Assembly (NCBI GenBank): GCA_004555245.1
Contig: SFIS01000002.1
Location: 16,899 to 80,898, forward strand
Reading direction: 5' to 3'
DNA length: 64,000 bases
From: Bacteroidales bacterium
GTDB lineage: Bacteria > Bacteroidota > Bacteroidia > Bacteroidales > Bacteroidaceae
Below the pieces are notes generated by a model that had not been told where the DNA came from, ran no database searches, and saw nothing but the letters and a program-made list of their open reading frames with translations. Of this stretch, positions 50,876 through 61,300 are shown in pieces (position 1 is the stretch's first letter; every line of letters begins with the position of its first letter). The translations under genes were made by a program, and so were the position numbers.

Positions 50876-52957
50876 ATGAAAAACAAGATATTGAACATCG
50901 CACTTATTGGTGCGGCCCTTATGGCCACGACATCATGCAGCGATTTCCTTGAGACGAAGTCAGTATCTACAGCCGATGGTGAGTTCGTGTTCTCTAACAT
51001 GACAACGGCACGCGCCGCCATGAACGGCGCCTACAGCGAATGGCACGGAGCCGTCAGCGCACACATCTTCGGCGACGGTCTCTTCTACGCTCTCGACATC
51101 GCAGGCTCAGACATCATGCGCCACCCGGAGAAATACGCCAACCAGCTGCCGCGCCATCAGGCTGAGAACTTCTACGAGGGCGGTGCCGTTGCCGGCACAT
51201 ACAACCCCGTGACATACGGAAAGGAAGCGCCTAACAGCCCGTACGCCGTGCTCTTCTCCGTTGTCGGAAAGGCAAACGCCATCGCATCGGCCATCGAAGG
51301 CATGGACGGATATGCCGAACTGCAGCAGCAGACGGCGCCGTCAAATCTCTCACAGCTCTACGGCGAGGCTGTCTGCCTGCGCGCCACGGCATACCGCGAG
51401 CTCATCAAATACTACGGTGACGTGCCATACCAGTCTGTCTTCGGCGTCGCTGCCGGCGCTCTCGTCTGCCGCGATTCCATCTATGACGTCATCATCAAGG
51501 ACGTGCAGCGCGTCGCTCCTCTGATGTACCCTGTCGGCAAAGACGACAAGAACTTCTTCTCGAGCACATACGCCTACGCCCTCATCGGACGCCTCGCACT
51601 CGAAGCGGCAGGCTACCAGACACGCCGCGGAGACATGACATACGTTGACGGAGAAGGCAACGCACTCACCTTCGAGACCCTCGGCACTGCCAACAACAAC
51701 GCCACCTACGGCCGCCGCAGCGACTGGCGCAAGCTCTACGACATCGCCAAGGAGGCTTACCGCAACTGTCTCGCCAACCTCGGCGCCTGCTCGTTCGGCA
51801 GCAGCTACAGCACGTTCTTCGACGAGCTGCACGCTGACGACAACGGCTTCGCTACAGAATCCATCTACGAAGAGCCGTTCAGCCAGGGCGCATCGGGCAA
51901 CGACCCGCGCTCATACTCTCTCGGACGTCCGTCAAGCGGCGGTTCGTCAAAGGCTTATCCCTGCAAGGCATACGGACAGGGACGTATCAACCCGGCGTTC
52001 TACTACGGCGTCTTCGACCCGAACGACACACGCCGCGACCTGAGCTGCACCGTCACCGGCTCTACCGGCAAGGGCTTCGAGAAGCTCATCAGCTTCAATC
52101 CCGGTTCAAAATCTGACGGCGGCGGCATCTGCTGCAACAAGTTCGACGAGTGCCGCCAGCCGGTTGTATGGACAGCCAACCAGCGCCGCTCGGGCATCAA
52201 CGCCCCGTATCTCCGCCTCTCTGAGGTATATCTCGGATATGCCGAGGCATGTGCCGTGACAGGCGACGAGGCAACGGCGAAAGAGTATCTCGCAAAGGTG
52301 CGCAACCGCGCATTCAACGGCAACGGCAACGTTGACGCCTTCATAGCAAGCGAAGGCTCGCTCTTCAAGGCTATCATCGACGAGCGCGGATTTGAGTTCG
52401 CAGGAGAGGGCGACCGCCGCTGGACACTCATCCGCACCGGTCTCCTCCCGGAGAAGATCAAGGAGATAAAGGAACTGACCGCCGCAATGATCAACGGTCT
52501 GAAGACAAACGGCTACTACACCTTCGCCAACGGCAACACCATCTCCAACGTCATCTACACGAAGATGGTCGATCCGAAGAAAGAGCTGGGCATGAAGTCA
52601 CGTCTCGTGGGCAACTCGACAGACAAGAGCAATCCTGTCGCATATCCCGGCTGGCGCGGCCAAAAAGACTGGGAGGACGTGAGCGGCTTCACCGGCTATG
52701 CCTCAAACTCAAAGTCGAACCTCGCCATCAAGGGTCTGTTCGAGAAGCTCTCTGACGCCGAGATAGCAGCTCTGAAGGCTGACGGATATGCAGAGACATC
52801 ATGGGGCAAGGACATCGTGGCAAACGAGGCTGAGTATTCAGACTACCTCTTCTACGGCTACGACTCCGTGAAAGCTCCTATCTATCTCTTCCCGTTCTCG
52901 CCGAACGTGATGTCAACAGGCGGCTTCACCAACGGCTACGGCTTCGCAAACGACTGA
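50876..52957 (+). CDS. SusD/RagB-family outer-membrane lipoprotein
   Basis: A 693-residue SusD-like surface lipoprotein with lipobox TTSC (Cys21), partner of the SusC-type transporter upstream. Family hallmarks: SDFLETKSVSTADGEFVFSN at the start of the mature part, TPR-like helices around LRATAYRELIKYYGDVPYQS, and the C-terminal segment APYLRLSEVYLGYAEACAVTGDE. It is longer than typical SusD proteins (about 550), mainly through insertions in the ligand-facing half. It ends in a strong terminator. It probably closes over the transporter and presents substrate; the substrate is unknown. Confidence 0.95.
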   Translation: MKNKILNIALIGAALMATTSCSDFLETKSVSTADGEFVFSNMTTARAAMNGAYSEWHGAVSAHIFGDGLFYALDIAGSDIMRHPEKYANQLPRHQAENFYEGGAVAGTYNPVTYGKEAPNSPYAVLFSVVGKANAIASAIEGMDGYAELQQQTAPSNLSQLYGEAVCLRATAYRELIKYYGDVPYQSVFGVAAGALVCRDSIYDVIIKDVQRVAPLMYPVGKDDKNFFSSTYAYALIGRLALEAAGYQTRRGDMTYVDGEGNALTFETLGTANNNATYGRRSDWRKLYDIAKEAYRNCLANLGACSFGSSYSTFFDELHADDNGFATESIYEEPFSQGASGNDPRSYSLGRPSSGGSSKAYPCKAYGQGRINPAFYYGVFDPNDTRRDLSCTVTGSTGKGFEKLISFNPGSKSDGGGICCNKFDECRQPVVWTANQRRSGINAPYLRLSEVYLGYAEACAVTGDEATAKEYLAKVRNRAFNGNGNVDAFIASEGSLFKAIIDERGFEFAGEGDRRWTLIRTGLLPEKIKEIKELTAAMINGLKTNGYYTFANGNTISNVIYTKMVDPKKELGMKSRLVGNSTDKSNPVAYPGWRGQKDWEDVSGFTGYASNSKSNLAIKGLFEKLSDAEIAALKADGYAETSWGKDIVANEAEYSDYLFYGYDSVKAPIYLFPFSPNVMSTGGFTNGYGFAND

Positions 52958-53002
52958 TTCGTCACGTCTCCCGCACCCAGCGGGACACGACAATACTAAA
53001 CA

Positions 53003-53046
53003 AGGCATCCCTGCCACGCCGGGCGTGGCAGGGATGCCTGTTTTTT
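53003..53046 (+). terminator. Terminator of the susC/susD unit
   Basis: A perfect 17-bp stem (AGGCATCCCTGCCACGC and its complement) with a 3-base loop is followed by G and six T. Confidence 0.9.
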
Positions 53047-53183
53047 ATATACGCAAGAAAGCCGTTTGTACATGCCAAACACATGCCCGCCCACGCCAAA
53101 CACACATCACTGTCCCGTTCTCTTCGACTTGGTCGAAGAACTTAACCGGCAAAGAAAAAAGGGCTCTGAAAGGGTATGGGCAT

Positions 53184-53245
53184 AAAAAAAGGGACTGCGC
53201 TCAGTCCCAATCTTTGTTAACCTTAAATCTAATACTATGAAAAAC
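53184..53245 (-). ncRNA. Candidate small RNA of about 60 nt
   Basis: A free-standing minus-strand unit: a promoter (53252-53283), no ORF, and a terminator hairpin GGGACTG-AGCG-CAGTCCC followed by seven T (plus 53184-53208). The predicted RNA has an AU-rich single-stranded 5' part (around TTAGATTTAAGGTTAACAAA) and the hairpin. It lies between the susD terminator and the end of the regulator gene. Small RNAs next to Sus-type loci are known in Bacteroides; whether this is one of them, or a common promoter-terminator element of the order, cannot be settled by eye. Confidence 0.55.
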
Positions 53246-53251
53246 ACGATG

Positions 53252-53283
53252 CAAAGGTAGCGGTAAATTCCCACACCTGCAAG
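53252..53283 (-). promoter_or_regulatory. Promoter of the candidate small RNA
   Basis: On the minus strand CTTG (plus 53280-53283), 20 nt, TACCTTTG (plus 53252-53259): one mismatch in the upstream half, full match in the -7 box. The start is near 53245. Confidence 0.6.
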
Positions 53284-53461
53284 TTTTCCACCTCCAATTC
53301 TGTCATTTCGACATTCTTTTTTGATTTAAATCATGCTTACGCATAACACGCAGCAGAAAACTGCACATTCTACGCCACACAATGATTCAAGAGGGACGGT
53401 AGGGGGAGAAGCCTGCGCCACACCATAATTCAAGAGGGACGGCAGGGGGAGAGAAGCCTCC

Positions 53462-56400
53462 TCATGCCTCCGTCTCCGCCTCGTTCTCGGCTGCGGCAGC
53501 CTTCTCTGCATGATACTGTCTGAACTCAGACGGCGACATGCCGGTATGTTTCTTGAAGCACTTACCGAAATATTTCGGGTCGGCAAAGCCCACCTTATAC
53601 GCTATCTGAGCCATTGGCAGTCGGGATTCCGCCACAAGATCTTCCGCACGCTGCATACGTACATGGCGTATGAAATCGTTCGGTGTCATGTCTGCGATGC
53701 GCTTTATGCGTGCGTAGAGTGCAGAGCGTCCGATGTTCAGGCTGTGTGCGAGGTCGTCAACCTTGAGGTCCGTATTGTCGAGATGCTCCTCGACATATTT
53801 CAGGATACGGTCCATCGTCTCCTTGTCCTCGTCGATTATCTCCGGCTTCTGCAAGAGGAAGCGCACCTTCCCCGCTTCCGCCTGCTCCGTAGCCTCCTCT
53901 TGTATCTCCACTTTCTTGCGCCGCATATAATAGTATATGGCGTATGCTATGGCTCCGGAAACGAGGACGAGCATGATCAGCTGTCCCCACCAGCTCTCCA
54001 TGAAGGTGGGCTGTGCATAGATATGCAGCGCGCGCGTGTTGTCCATCCACACTCCGTCGCTGTTCGTGCTGCGCACATAGAGGGTGTGTGAGCCTGCAGG
54101 AAAGCCGTTGAACGTGACGCTGTTTGTCCCCTCGCGGGTGTAGAGCCACCGCTGTTTCTCGTTGTGCGGGTCGCCGTCGAGCATGTAGGCGTAGCGTATG
54201 TTGCGGTTGTCGGTGTAGTCGAGGGCAGAGAAGAAGACGGTGAACGTGCGTTTATCGACATCCACATAAAGGCGTTCGGTGTTGAGGATAGGCAGCGGAG
54301 CGAGGTTGTCGGGGTAGTTGATAGAGGTGAAGACGACTGTGGGCTGGTAGCTGCTCTTCAGCATCATGCGGGGCAGGAAGGAGAGGTAGCCGCCCTCCGT
54401 GCCAACGAGAATGCGGTCGCTGGCGGCGTTATGGCAGGGCAGCGCCTCGCTCATGGTGACGTCGCCAAGCTCCTCGGCGCCGAATTCCTGTATGACATTC
54501 GTCTTGTGGTCGAGCCGCGAGATGCGCGATTCGCCGATTATCCACAGGTCGTCGCTGTTGTCGGCGACGAGCGCGAGTATGGTCTGTATGGAGTGGGTGT
54601 CCACTCCCGTGAAACGTATGTTGTCTCTCAGCACATCCTTCGAGGCGGCCTGCTGCAGTCCGCCGCCGATGGTGGCGACATATACCCTGCCGTCCTGCGT
54701 GGCGCAACACTGCATCACCTGACTGCTGAAGAGCGATGCGGGAACGTCGTCAAGATGTCTCGAGACGTAGAACTTCACCTTGCGGTAGTCGCTGAAACGG
54801 TCGCTGAAAGTGACGAGACCCGTGTTTGACGCCAGCAGGACATAGCCTTCGCGCGTGACGGTGATGCGGCGTATCTCCTTGAACTGCTCGGTGTCGAAGC
54901 CCTTCAGCTCGTTGCCGCTGTGTATGAAACGTATCCTTCCGCCGTCAGCCGCCTCGTCGATGATGTTCAGTCCGCCGCCGTATGTGGCGATAAGTATTCT
55001 GCCGCGGCTGTCCTCCTTGATGTCGTAGATGCGGTTGTGGCTGATGGAATACTGGTCAGCGCCGTCGTGCAGGAAGACCGTCTGCTTTCCGGCGGCGTCC
55101 CGCATTATCAGTCCGTCGCCCTTCGTACCTATCCACAGCCTGCCCTTGCGGTCGTAGTGCAGGGCATAGACGTTAGATGCTATGCTCTCTTGCGACAAGA
55201 GGTTGAGGCGGCTGTCATACACCATGAATTTCCCGTCGTAGGTGCCCGTGACGATGTTTCCGTCGGCAGAAGGCAGCTGCAGTATGGCACGCGTGTCGGT
55301 GGCGTCGTTGCGTTCGACACGCTCTACATTGTTGTGATAGAAGTTTACGAGTGATATGTTGTGCAGGCAGCCCAGCCAGAGGTTGCCCTGGACGTCGCTG
55401 TAGTAGCGTCTGATGCGCGACACATACTTGCTGTTGCTGTAGGAGGGCCGCAGCGGATGGGGGACGAGACAACGCTTCTGTGCGTCGTAATATGCGAAGG
55501 TGCCGCCTGTAGGCACCACCCACACCGTCTTCCGCTTGTCTTCGTGAAACAGTGCGCACTCCGAGCCGGTCTCCCACAGGTCGTTCGGCAGCTGTGCGTC
55601 GAGCCACAGATGCGCACCGGTGGCGGCCTCTACCATCGTGATGCCGGGCCCGTCGTTGAAACACCAGAGGCGGTCGTGAGAATCGCGGAACATCTGTTTG
55701 ACAGAGGCGACGGGGTTGGAGGGGTTCTGTATGCTGACAAGACGCTCGCTGCCGTCGCGTACATTATATAATAATACTCCGGCATCGGTAGCCAGCGCGA
55801 TGACATTACCCTTCACCACGGCACATTCGTTGACGCCACTTACGGCGTTCTGCAGATTCGCCATGACAATCTTGCTGCCGTGCAGGCATCCCAGCCTGCC
55901 TCTCGGAGAGACGAACCACAAGGCTCCGCCCACCTCAAGGACATAGTCGAAAGGCTCGTCGCTGAGCTTCGTCGTGCCGTTGAGATATACGCCCTTCGTA
56001 GTGAAACACCATTCGTTGCCCGCCTTGTCGAGCGTCACCTTGTTCAGGATGCCCTCAAGCCGGAAATGCTCTATGGCGTTGTCAGAAACGGAGAGGAGGC
56101 TGTCCGTCACGCGGAAATGATCGACATCCTTGCCTGCAAGCCACGAATGCCCGTTCTCAAGAGGATAGATCTTGCGCAGCCGGAACGGTTTGGCGGTGCC
56201 GGACGCATCCCTGCCGACGGGCAGCACGGGGTTTATCTTCTCGAAACTGCATTTCCTGCTGTCGAAGAGAAAGATGTCGTTCGTGTAGGTCTCTGTCCAC
56301 AAGTTGCCCTGAATGCCGGAGACGAGATACTTGAGATGGTTGGTGGGCAGGAGATTCTTGCCGGGTATGCTGCGGAATGTAGTGAAACGGTAGCCGTCAA

Positions 56401-56587
56401 AACAGGTCAGGCCGTTCCACGACGAAATCCACAGGAGGTCGTCGGTTGACTGTGTGATGCCGGAGATGAAGCCGGCGGGCAGGCCGTCCTCTGTCCCGAA
56501 TGTGCGCACCTTGCAGCGGGGCTGTCCGTCAGCCACGCTGCATACAAGAGTGAAGAGTATCGTTACGGCGGATGCTTTCAAATACAT
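53462..56587 (-). CDS. One-component sensor regulator: periplasmic propeller, Y_Y_Y domain, membrane helix and AraC DNA-binding domain
   Basis: A 1042-residue regulator that resembles a hybrid two-component system but has neither kinase nor receiver. A signal/anchor (1-20) is followed by two-component-regulator propeller repeats across the first 770 residues (for example TVWVVPTGGTFAYYD, GRLWIGTKGDGLIM, GRILIATYGGGLNI). A Y_Y_Y immunoglobulin-like domain (about 790-855), a membrane helix (about 864-886) and a cytoplasmic AraC-type double helix-turn-helix (about 925-1030, ending FGKCFKKHTGMSPSEFRQYH) complete it. Binding of ligand in the periplasm would act directly on DNA binding. It is convergent with susC/susD and is the obvious candidate to control them. 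The ATG at 56587 precedes the signal peptide. Confidence 0.9.
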   Translation of the reverse strand: MYLKASAVTILFTLVCSVADGQPRCKVRTFGTEDGLPAGFISGITQSTDDLLWISSWNGLTCFDGYRFTTFRSIPGKNLLPTNHLKYLVSGIQGNLWTETYTNDIFLFDSRKCSFEKINPVLPVGRDASGTAKPFRLRKIYPLENGHSWLAGKDVDHFRVTDSLLSVSDNAIEHFRLEGILNKVTLDKAGNEWCFTTKGVYLNGTTKLSDEPFDYVLEVGGALWFVSPRGRLGCLHGSKIVMANLQNAVSGVNECAVVKGNVIALATDAGVLLYNVRDGSERLVSIQNPSNPVASVKQMFRDSHDRLWCFNDGPGITMVEAATGAHLWLDAQLPNDLWETGSECALFHEDKRKTVWVVPTGGTFAYYDAQKRCLVPHPLRPSYSNSKYVSRIRRYYSDVQGNLWLGCLHNISLVNFYHNNVERVERNDATDTRAILQLPSADGNIVTGTYDGKFMVYDSRLNLLSQESIASNVYALHYDRKGRLWIGTKGDGLIMRDAAGKQTVFLHDGADQYSISHNRIYDIKEDSRGRILIATYGGGLNIIDEAADGGRIRFIHSGNELKGFDTEQFKEIRRITVTREGYVLLASNTGLVTFSDRFSDYRKVKFYVSRHLDDVPASLFSSQVMQCCATQDGRVYVATIGGGLQQAASKDVLRDNIRFTGVDTHSIQTILALVADNSDDLWIIGESRISRLDHKTNVIQEFGAEELGDVTMSEALPCHNAASDRILVGTEGGYLSFLPRMMLKSSYQPTVVFTSINYPDNLAPLPILNTERLYVDVDKRTFTVFFSALDYTDNRNIRYAYMLDGDPHNEKQRWLYTREGTNSVTFNGFPAGSHTLYVRSTNSDGVWMDNTRALHIYAQPTFMESWWGQLIMLVLVSGAIAYAIYYYMRRKKVEIQEEATEQAEAGKVRFLLQKPEIIDEDKETMDRILKYVEEHLDNTDLKVDDLAHSLNIGRSALYARIKRIADMTPNDFIRHVRMQRAEDLVAESRLPMAQIAYKVGFADPKYFGKCFKKHTGMSPSEFRQYHAEKAAAAENEAETEA

Positions 56588-56658
56588 GGAAAGATGAGTG
56601 TATGATTTACAGAACGATTCTTGGCTTGTCATAAATGCAGAAAAGTCACATTATGCAG

Positions 56659-56690
56659 CAAAAGTACAAAAAAGAATTTATACCCACAAC
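56659..56690 (-). promoter_or_regulatory. Promoter of the sensor regulator gene
   Basis: On the minus strand GTTG (plus 56687-56690), 20 nt, TACTTTTG (plus 56659-56666), about 72 bases before the ATG. The rest of 56588-57016 holds the divergent pump promoter and no gene. Confidence 0.6.
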
Positions 56691-56913
56691 TATTAATGAC
56701 AGATTTATGTCATTTTTGTTCTTTTTTCCGCAATTCCCGCTTCTCCCGCCCCGGACATCAGGAGCGGTGGCAGGCGGCAAAAAAATGGAGGGAAACACGA
56801 GACCGGACAAGAAAGAATACATCATTGCTGAATAATAGTTAAACTATTTTACGTTTAGTCAGAAAAGATGTTAATATATAAACACATTGTGACACTATTA
56901 TTATATAAATGAG

Positions 56914-56921
56914 TAACTTTG
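56914..56921 (+). promoter_or_regulatory. -7 promoter element of the RND pump operon
   Basis: TAACTTTG, an exact TAnnTTTG match. Transcription would start near 56928, which excludes the earlier frame opening at 56909 as the translation start. Confidence 0.55.
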
Positions 56922-56926
56922 TAACC

Positions 56927-56954
56927 GAAAACCGCCCAAAGGGCAGTGGTTTTC
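56927..56954 (+). other. 5'-terminal hairpin in the pump mRNA leader
   Basis: GAAAACC pairs with GGTTTTC and GCCC with GGGC around an AAA loop, with a 3-base bulge. It would be at the extreme 5' end of the transcript and could protect the mRNA or bind a regulator. Confidence 0.5.
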
Positions 56955-57016
56955 AACATAACATGGAATACAAGACAGAAAGAATCAAACGTAGTTATAA
57001 ATTTATTGTTAAAGGT

Positions 57017-58225
57017 ATGAAAATGAAAAACGTGTTTTTGATGGCTGCCTTAGGTGCGGCACTCGTTTCTTGTGGAGGCAAGTCAGGCGGCAAACCCAAC
57101 TTCGCCGACAACGAGTATGCTGTCAGGACAGTATCGACACAGGGTACGGAACTGCAGACCACCTACCCTGCCACAATCAAAGGTATTCAGGATGTACAGA
57201 TACGTCCGAAGGTTTCAGGCTTTATCACAAAAGTCTGCGTACACGAAGGACAGACAGTAAGCGCAGGACAGCTGCTCTTCATCATAGACAACGAGACATA
57301 TCAGGCTCAGGTCCGTCAGGCACAGGCTGCCGTGAACACGGCAAAGGCACAGCTTGCCACATCCAAGCTGACATACGAGAACTCGAAGGCCCTCTTCGAG
57401 AACAAGGTCATAGGACAATACGAGCTTCAGACCTCAGAAAACAGCTACAGCACGGCACAGGCCGCCCTCGCACAGGCAGAGGCCTCCCTTGCGTCGGCAA
57501 AGGAAGCCCTCAGCTTCTGCTATGTCAAGAGCCCCGCAGCAGGTGTCGTAGGCAGTCTGCCGTACAAGGTGGGCGCCCTCGTCAGCGCGTCAAGCGCCGA
57601 CCCTCTCACCACCGTCTCTGACATCAGCACGATGGAGGTGTATTTCTCCGCGACGGAGAAGGAGATGCTCGCCATGTCGAAAGACAACGGCGGTATGGCA
57701 GGCGCTATCGGAGCCTTCCCTCCGGTGAAGCTCCAGCTTGTTGACGGCACCATCTACGACAAGCCAGGCAAGGTGGTGAAGGCAAGCGGCGTCATCGACG
57801 CTGCGACGGGGTCCGTCTCGCTCATCGCACAATTCCCCAACCCTGACAAGGCGTTGAGAAGCGGCGGCGCGGGCAGCATCATCGTGCCGCGCACTGACGG
57901 CAACGCCATCCTCATACCGCAGGAGGCAACATCTGAGGTGCAGAACAAAATCTTCGTCTATCTCCTCGGCAAAGACAACAAGGTGAAATACACGGAGATA
58001 AAGGTTGACCCGCAGAACGACGGGAAATACTATATCGTCAGAGAAGGTCTGAAAGCCGGCGACCGCTATGTGTCAAAAGGCATCACATCCCTCACCGACG
58101 GCATGGAGATCGTGCCTATCACCGAAGAACAGTATCAGAAAAAGATTGACGACGCCGCAAAACTCGGCGAGAGCCAGGGCAGCGCCTCTGACTTTGCCGA
58201 CGTCATGAGCGGAAAGAAAGAATAA
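57017..58225 (+). CDS. RND efflux pump periplasmic adaptor (membrane fusion protein)
   Basis: A 402-residue lipoprotein (lipobox LVSCGG, Cys19) of the AcrA/MexA family that links the inner-membrane pump to the outer-membrane channel. The lipoyl/hairpin region contains VQIRPKVSGFITKVCVHEGQ and a coiled-coil hairpin rich in Ala and Gln (about 105-175). The beta-barrel domain follows, with VYFSATEKEM and ASGVIDAATGSVSLIAQFPN. The ATG at 57017 or 57023 fits the signal peptide; 57017 is given. It is the first gene of a pump operon, 153 bases before the pump gene. Confidence 0.93.
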   Translation: MKMKNVFLMAALGAALVSCGGKSGGKPNFADNEYAVRTVSTQGTELQTTYPATIKGIQDVQIRPKVSGFITKVCVHEGQTVSAGQLLFIIDNETYQAQVRQAQAAVNTAKAQLATSKLTYENSKALFENKVIGQYELQTSENSYSTAQAALAQAEASLASAKEALSFCYVKSPAAGVVGSLPYKVGALVSASSADPLTTVSDISTMEVYFSATEKEMLAMSKDNGGMAGAIGAFPPVKLQLVDGTIYDKPGKVVKASGVIDAATGSVSLIAQFPNPDKALRSGGAGSIIVPRTDGNAILIPQEATSEVQNKIFVYLLGKDNKVKYTEIKVDPQNDGKYYIVREGLKAGDRYVSKGITSLTDGMEIVPITEEQYQKKIDDAAKLGESQGSASDFADVMSGKKE

Positions 58226-58378
58226 TTCAGTTGACAATCAATTCAGTTGACGAGCCAACAAGACAACAAGCTGAAGCGCTGACGGACTAATTGTCCTTAA
58301 CTGTCAACCCGCCAGCAAGAACAGCCGGTCTGTTCACTTGTCAACCTGCCAACCCGTCAACATATAAAAAGAACATAT

Positions 58379-61300
58379 ATGACATTTACAAACTTCATAA
58401 AACGCCCGGTACTCTCGACGGTGATCTCCATCTTCTTCGTGCTGCTGGGCATCATCGGCATCATCTCGCTGCCTATCGAGCAGTACCCCGATGTCGCACC
58501 GCCTACCATCTCGGTGCAGACGACATATACCGGCGCGGATGCACAGACAGTGCTCAACTCTGTCGTCACTCCCCTCGAGGAGAGCATCAACGGTGTGGAG
58601 AACATGACATACATGACATCCCAGGCCACCAACGACGGCATGTGCCAGATAACAGTGTATTTCGAGCAGGGCTCCAACGCCGACATGGCTGCCGTCAACG
58701 TGCAGAACCGCGTCTCACAGGCACAGGCCCTTCTGCCTGCCGAAGTGACGAAGGTCGGCGTGACGGTTGAGAAGCGTCAGACATCAAACGTCATCATGTA
58801 CACCGTCACATCCGAAGACGGACGCTACGACGACGAGTTCCTGACAAACTACAACAACATCAACATCGTACCTGCCTTGAAGCGTATCTCGGGTGTCGGA
58901 GGCGTGCAGTCGCCGGGTATGAAGACCTACTCCATGCGTATCTGGCTGCAGCCGGAGAAGATGAAGCAGTACAACCTCATACCGTCAGACATCAGCTCGG
59001 CACTGGCAGAGCAGAACATCGAGGCTGCACCGGGCAAGTTCGGCGAGCAGAGCGACATGGCGTACGAATACACCATGCGATACAAGGGACGTCTGAAGAC
59101 AGCCGAGGAATACGAGGACATCATCATCCGCAGCGACCAGAACGGCCAGACGCTGCGTCTGAAGGACGTGGCAAAGGTGGAGCTCGGCGGACTGATGTAC
59201 AGCGTGTCGATGAAAGACAACGGACAGCCGTCTGTCATGGGTATGGTGCAGCAGATTGCCGGCTCCAACGCCACACAGATTGCAGAAGACGTGAAGGCTG
59301 AGCTTGAGAAGCAGGCACAGTCCTTCCCTCCGGGCATGACATACAAGCTGAACTACGACGTGACGGAGTTCCTCTTCGCATCTATTGAGGAAGTGCTGTT
59401 CACGCTCTTCATCACCCTGCTGCTTGTCTTCGTCGTGGTGTATGTCTTCCTTCAGGACTTCCGCTCCACGCTCATCCCTATGATTGCGGTGCCGGTGGCC
59501 CTTCTCGGTACGTTCCTATTCCTCTGGATTTTCGGCTTCTCCATCAACCTGCTCGTGCTCTCGGCATTGCTGCTTGCCATCGCCATCGTGGTGGATGACG
59601 CCATCGTGGTTGTAGAGGCCGTCCATGCTAAGCTCGACCAGGGCTACAAGAGTGCACTGACAGCATCCATCGATGCCATGAACGAGATTTCGGGAGCCAT
59701 CATCTCCATCACGCTCGTGATGTCGGCAGTGTTCGTGCCGGTGTCGTTCATGGGCGGCACGAGCGGTGTCTTCTACCGCGAGTTCGGCGTGACGATGGCC
59801 ATCTCCATCCTTATCTCCGCCGTTAACGCCCTCACCCTCTCCCCCGCTCTCTGCGCCATCTTCCTCAAGCCGCACGACGGCGGACACGAGAAGAAGATGT
59901 CGTTCATCGACCGCTTCCACGCCGGCTTCAACTACCAGTACGAGAAAATACAGGCGAAATACAAGAAAGGTGTCGAGCGCGTCATCAACCATAAGATTGT
60001 TGCCGCCGTCGCCGTCATCGCCGGCTTCCTCACCATGGGCATCCTGATGTCCACCACAAAGACGGGCCTCGTCCCCGACGAGGATACGGGCGTCATCTTC
60101 TGTACCGTCTCCATGGCACCGGGCACAAGCCAGGAGCGCACTAAGGTTGTCATCGACCAGATAGACAAGATGCTTGCCAACAACCCCGCCATCCTCACGC
60201 GCGAGCAGCTGCTCGGCTACAACTTCATAGCAGGCCAGGGTTCTGACCAGGCCACATACATCATCAAGCTGAAACCGTTCGAGGAGCGTCCCGGCGGCTT
60301 CTTCTACAACCTCTCCGGCCTGTGGCAGGGCGACGGCATCATGCGTTTCTTCGTCAATCCGATGTCCTACACCTCCGTCCTCGGCATGATCTACAAGCAG
60401 ACGGCAGAGATAAAGGACGCGCAGATTCTCGCCTTCGCACCGCCTATGGTCAGCGGCTTCGGCGCCACGAACGGCATCACGTTCTCGATGCAGGACAAGA
60501 CGGGCGGCGACCTCGGCAAATTCTTCGAGATCACGAAGAAGTATCTCGCAGAGCTCAACAAGCGTCCCGAGATTTCCAACGCCATGACGTCCTACAACCC
60601 GAACTACCCGCAGTATATGGTTGACGTCGATGTTGCGAAGTGCAAGCAGTCTGGCATCACGCCGCAGACGGTGCTCTACACGCTACAGGGCTACTACGGC
60701 GGTCTCTATGCCTCAAACTTCAACTCCTACGGCAAGCTCTTCCGCGTCATGATTCAGGGCACGGTTGACAGCCGCAAGAACCCTGCCACGCTCAACAGCA
60801 TCTACGTCCGCACGCCGAAGGGCATGGCCCCCGTCAGCGAGTTCTGCAACCTCAGGCGCGTTTACGGTCCGTCCAACATCAACCGCTTCAACCTCTTCAC
60901 CTGTATCAACGTCAACGCCTCGGCAGCGGCGGGCTATTCTTCCGGACAGGCACTGAAAGCCGTCGAGGAGGTGGCGAAAGAGGTGCTGCCTGACGGCTAC
61001 GGCCTCGACTACTCAGGCATGACACGTTCCGAGCAGGAGTCAAGCGATTCTACGGCAATCATCTTCGCCCTCTGCTTCGTCTTCGTCTATCTCATCCTCT
61101 CGGCACAGTACGAGAGCTACATCCTGCCTCTCGCCGTGATGCTCTCCATCCCGTTCGGCCTTGCCGGAGCGTTCGTCTTCACCAACCTCTTCGGCCATTC
61201 CAACGACATCTACATGCAGATAGCGCTCATCATGCTCATCGGCCTTCTTGCCAAGAACGCCATCCTCATCGTGCAGTTCGCCCTCGAGCGCCGCAAGACA

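Larger units (their letters stand above)
52958..53461. other. Gap between susD-like gene and regulator
   Basis: Contains the susD terminator (53003-53046), a small hairpin (TTCTTCGAC-like, around 53110-53132), a candidate small RNA on the minus strand with its promoter (53184-53283), and near the regulator stop a near-duplicate of AATTCAAGAGGGACGG (53387 and 53429). No protein gene is supported. Confidence 0.6.
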
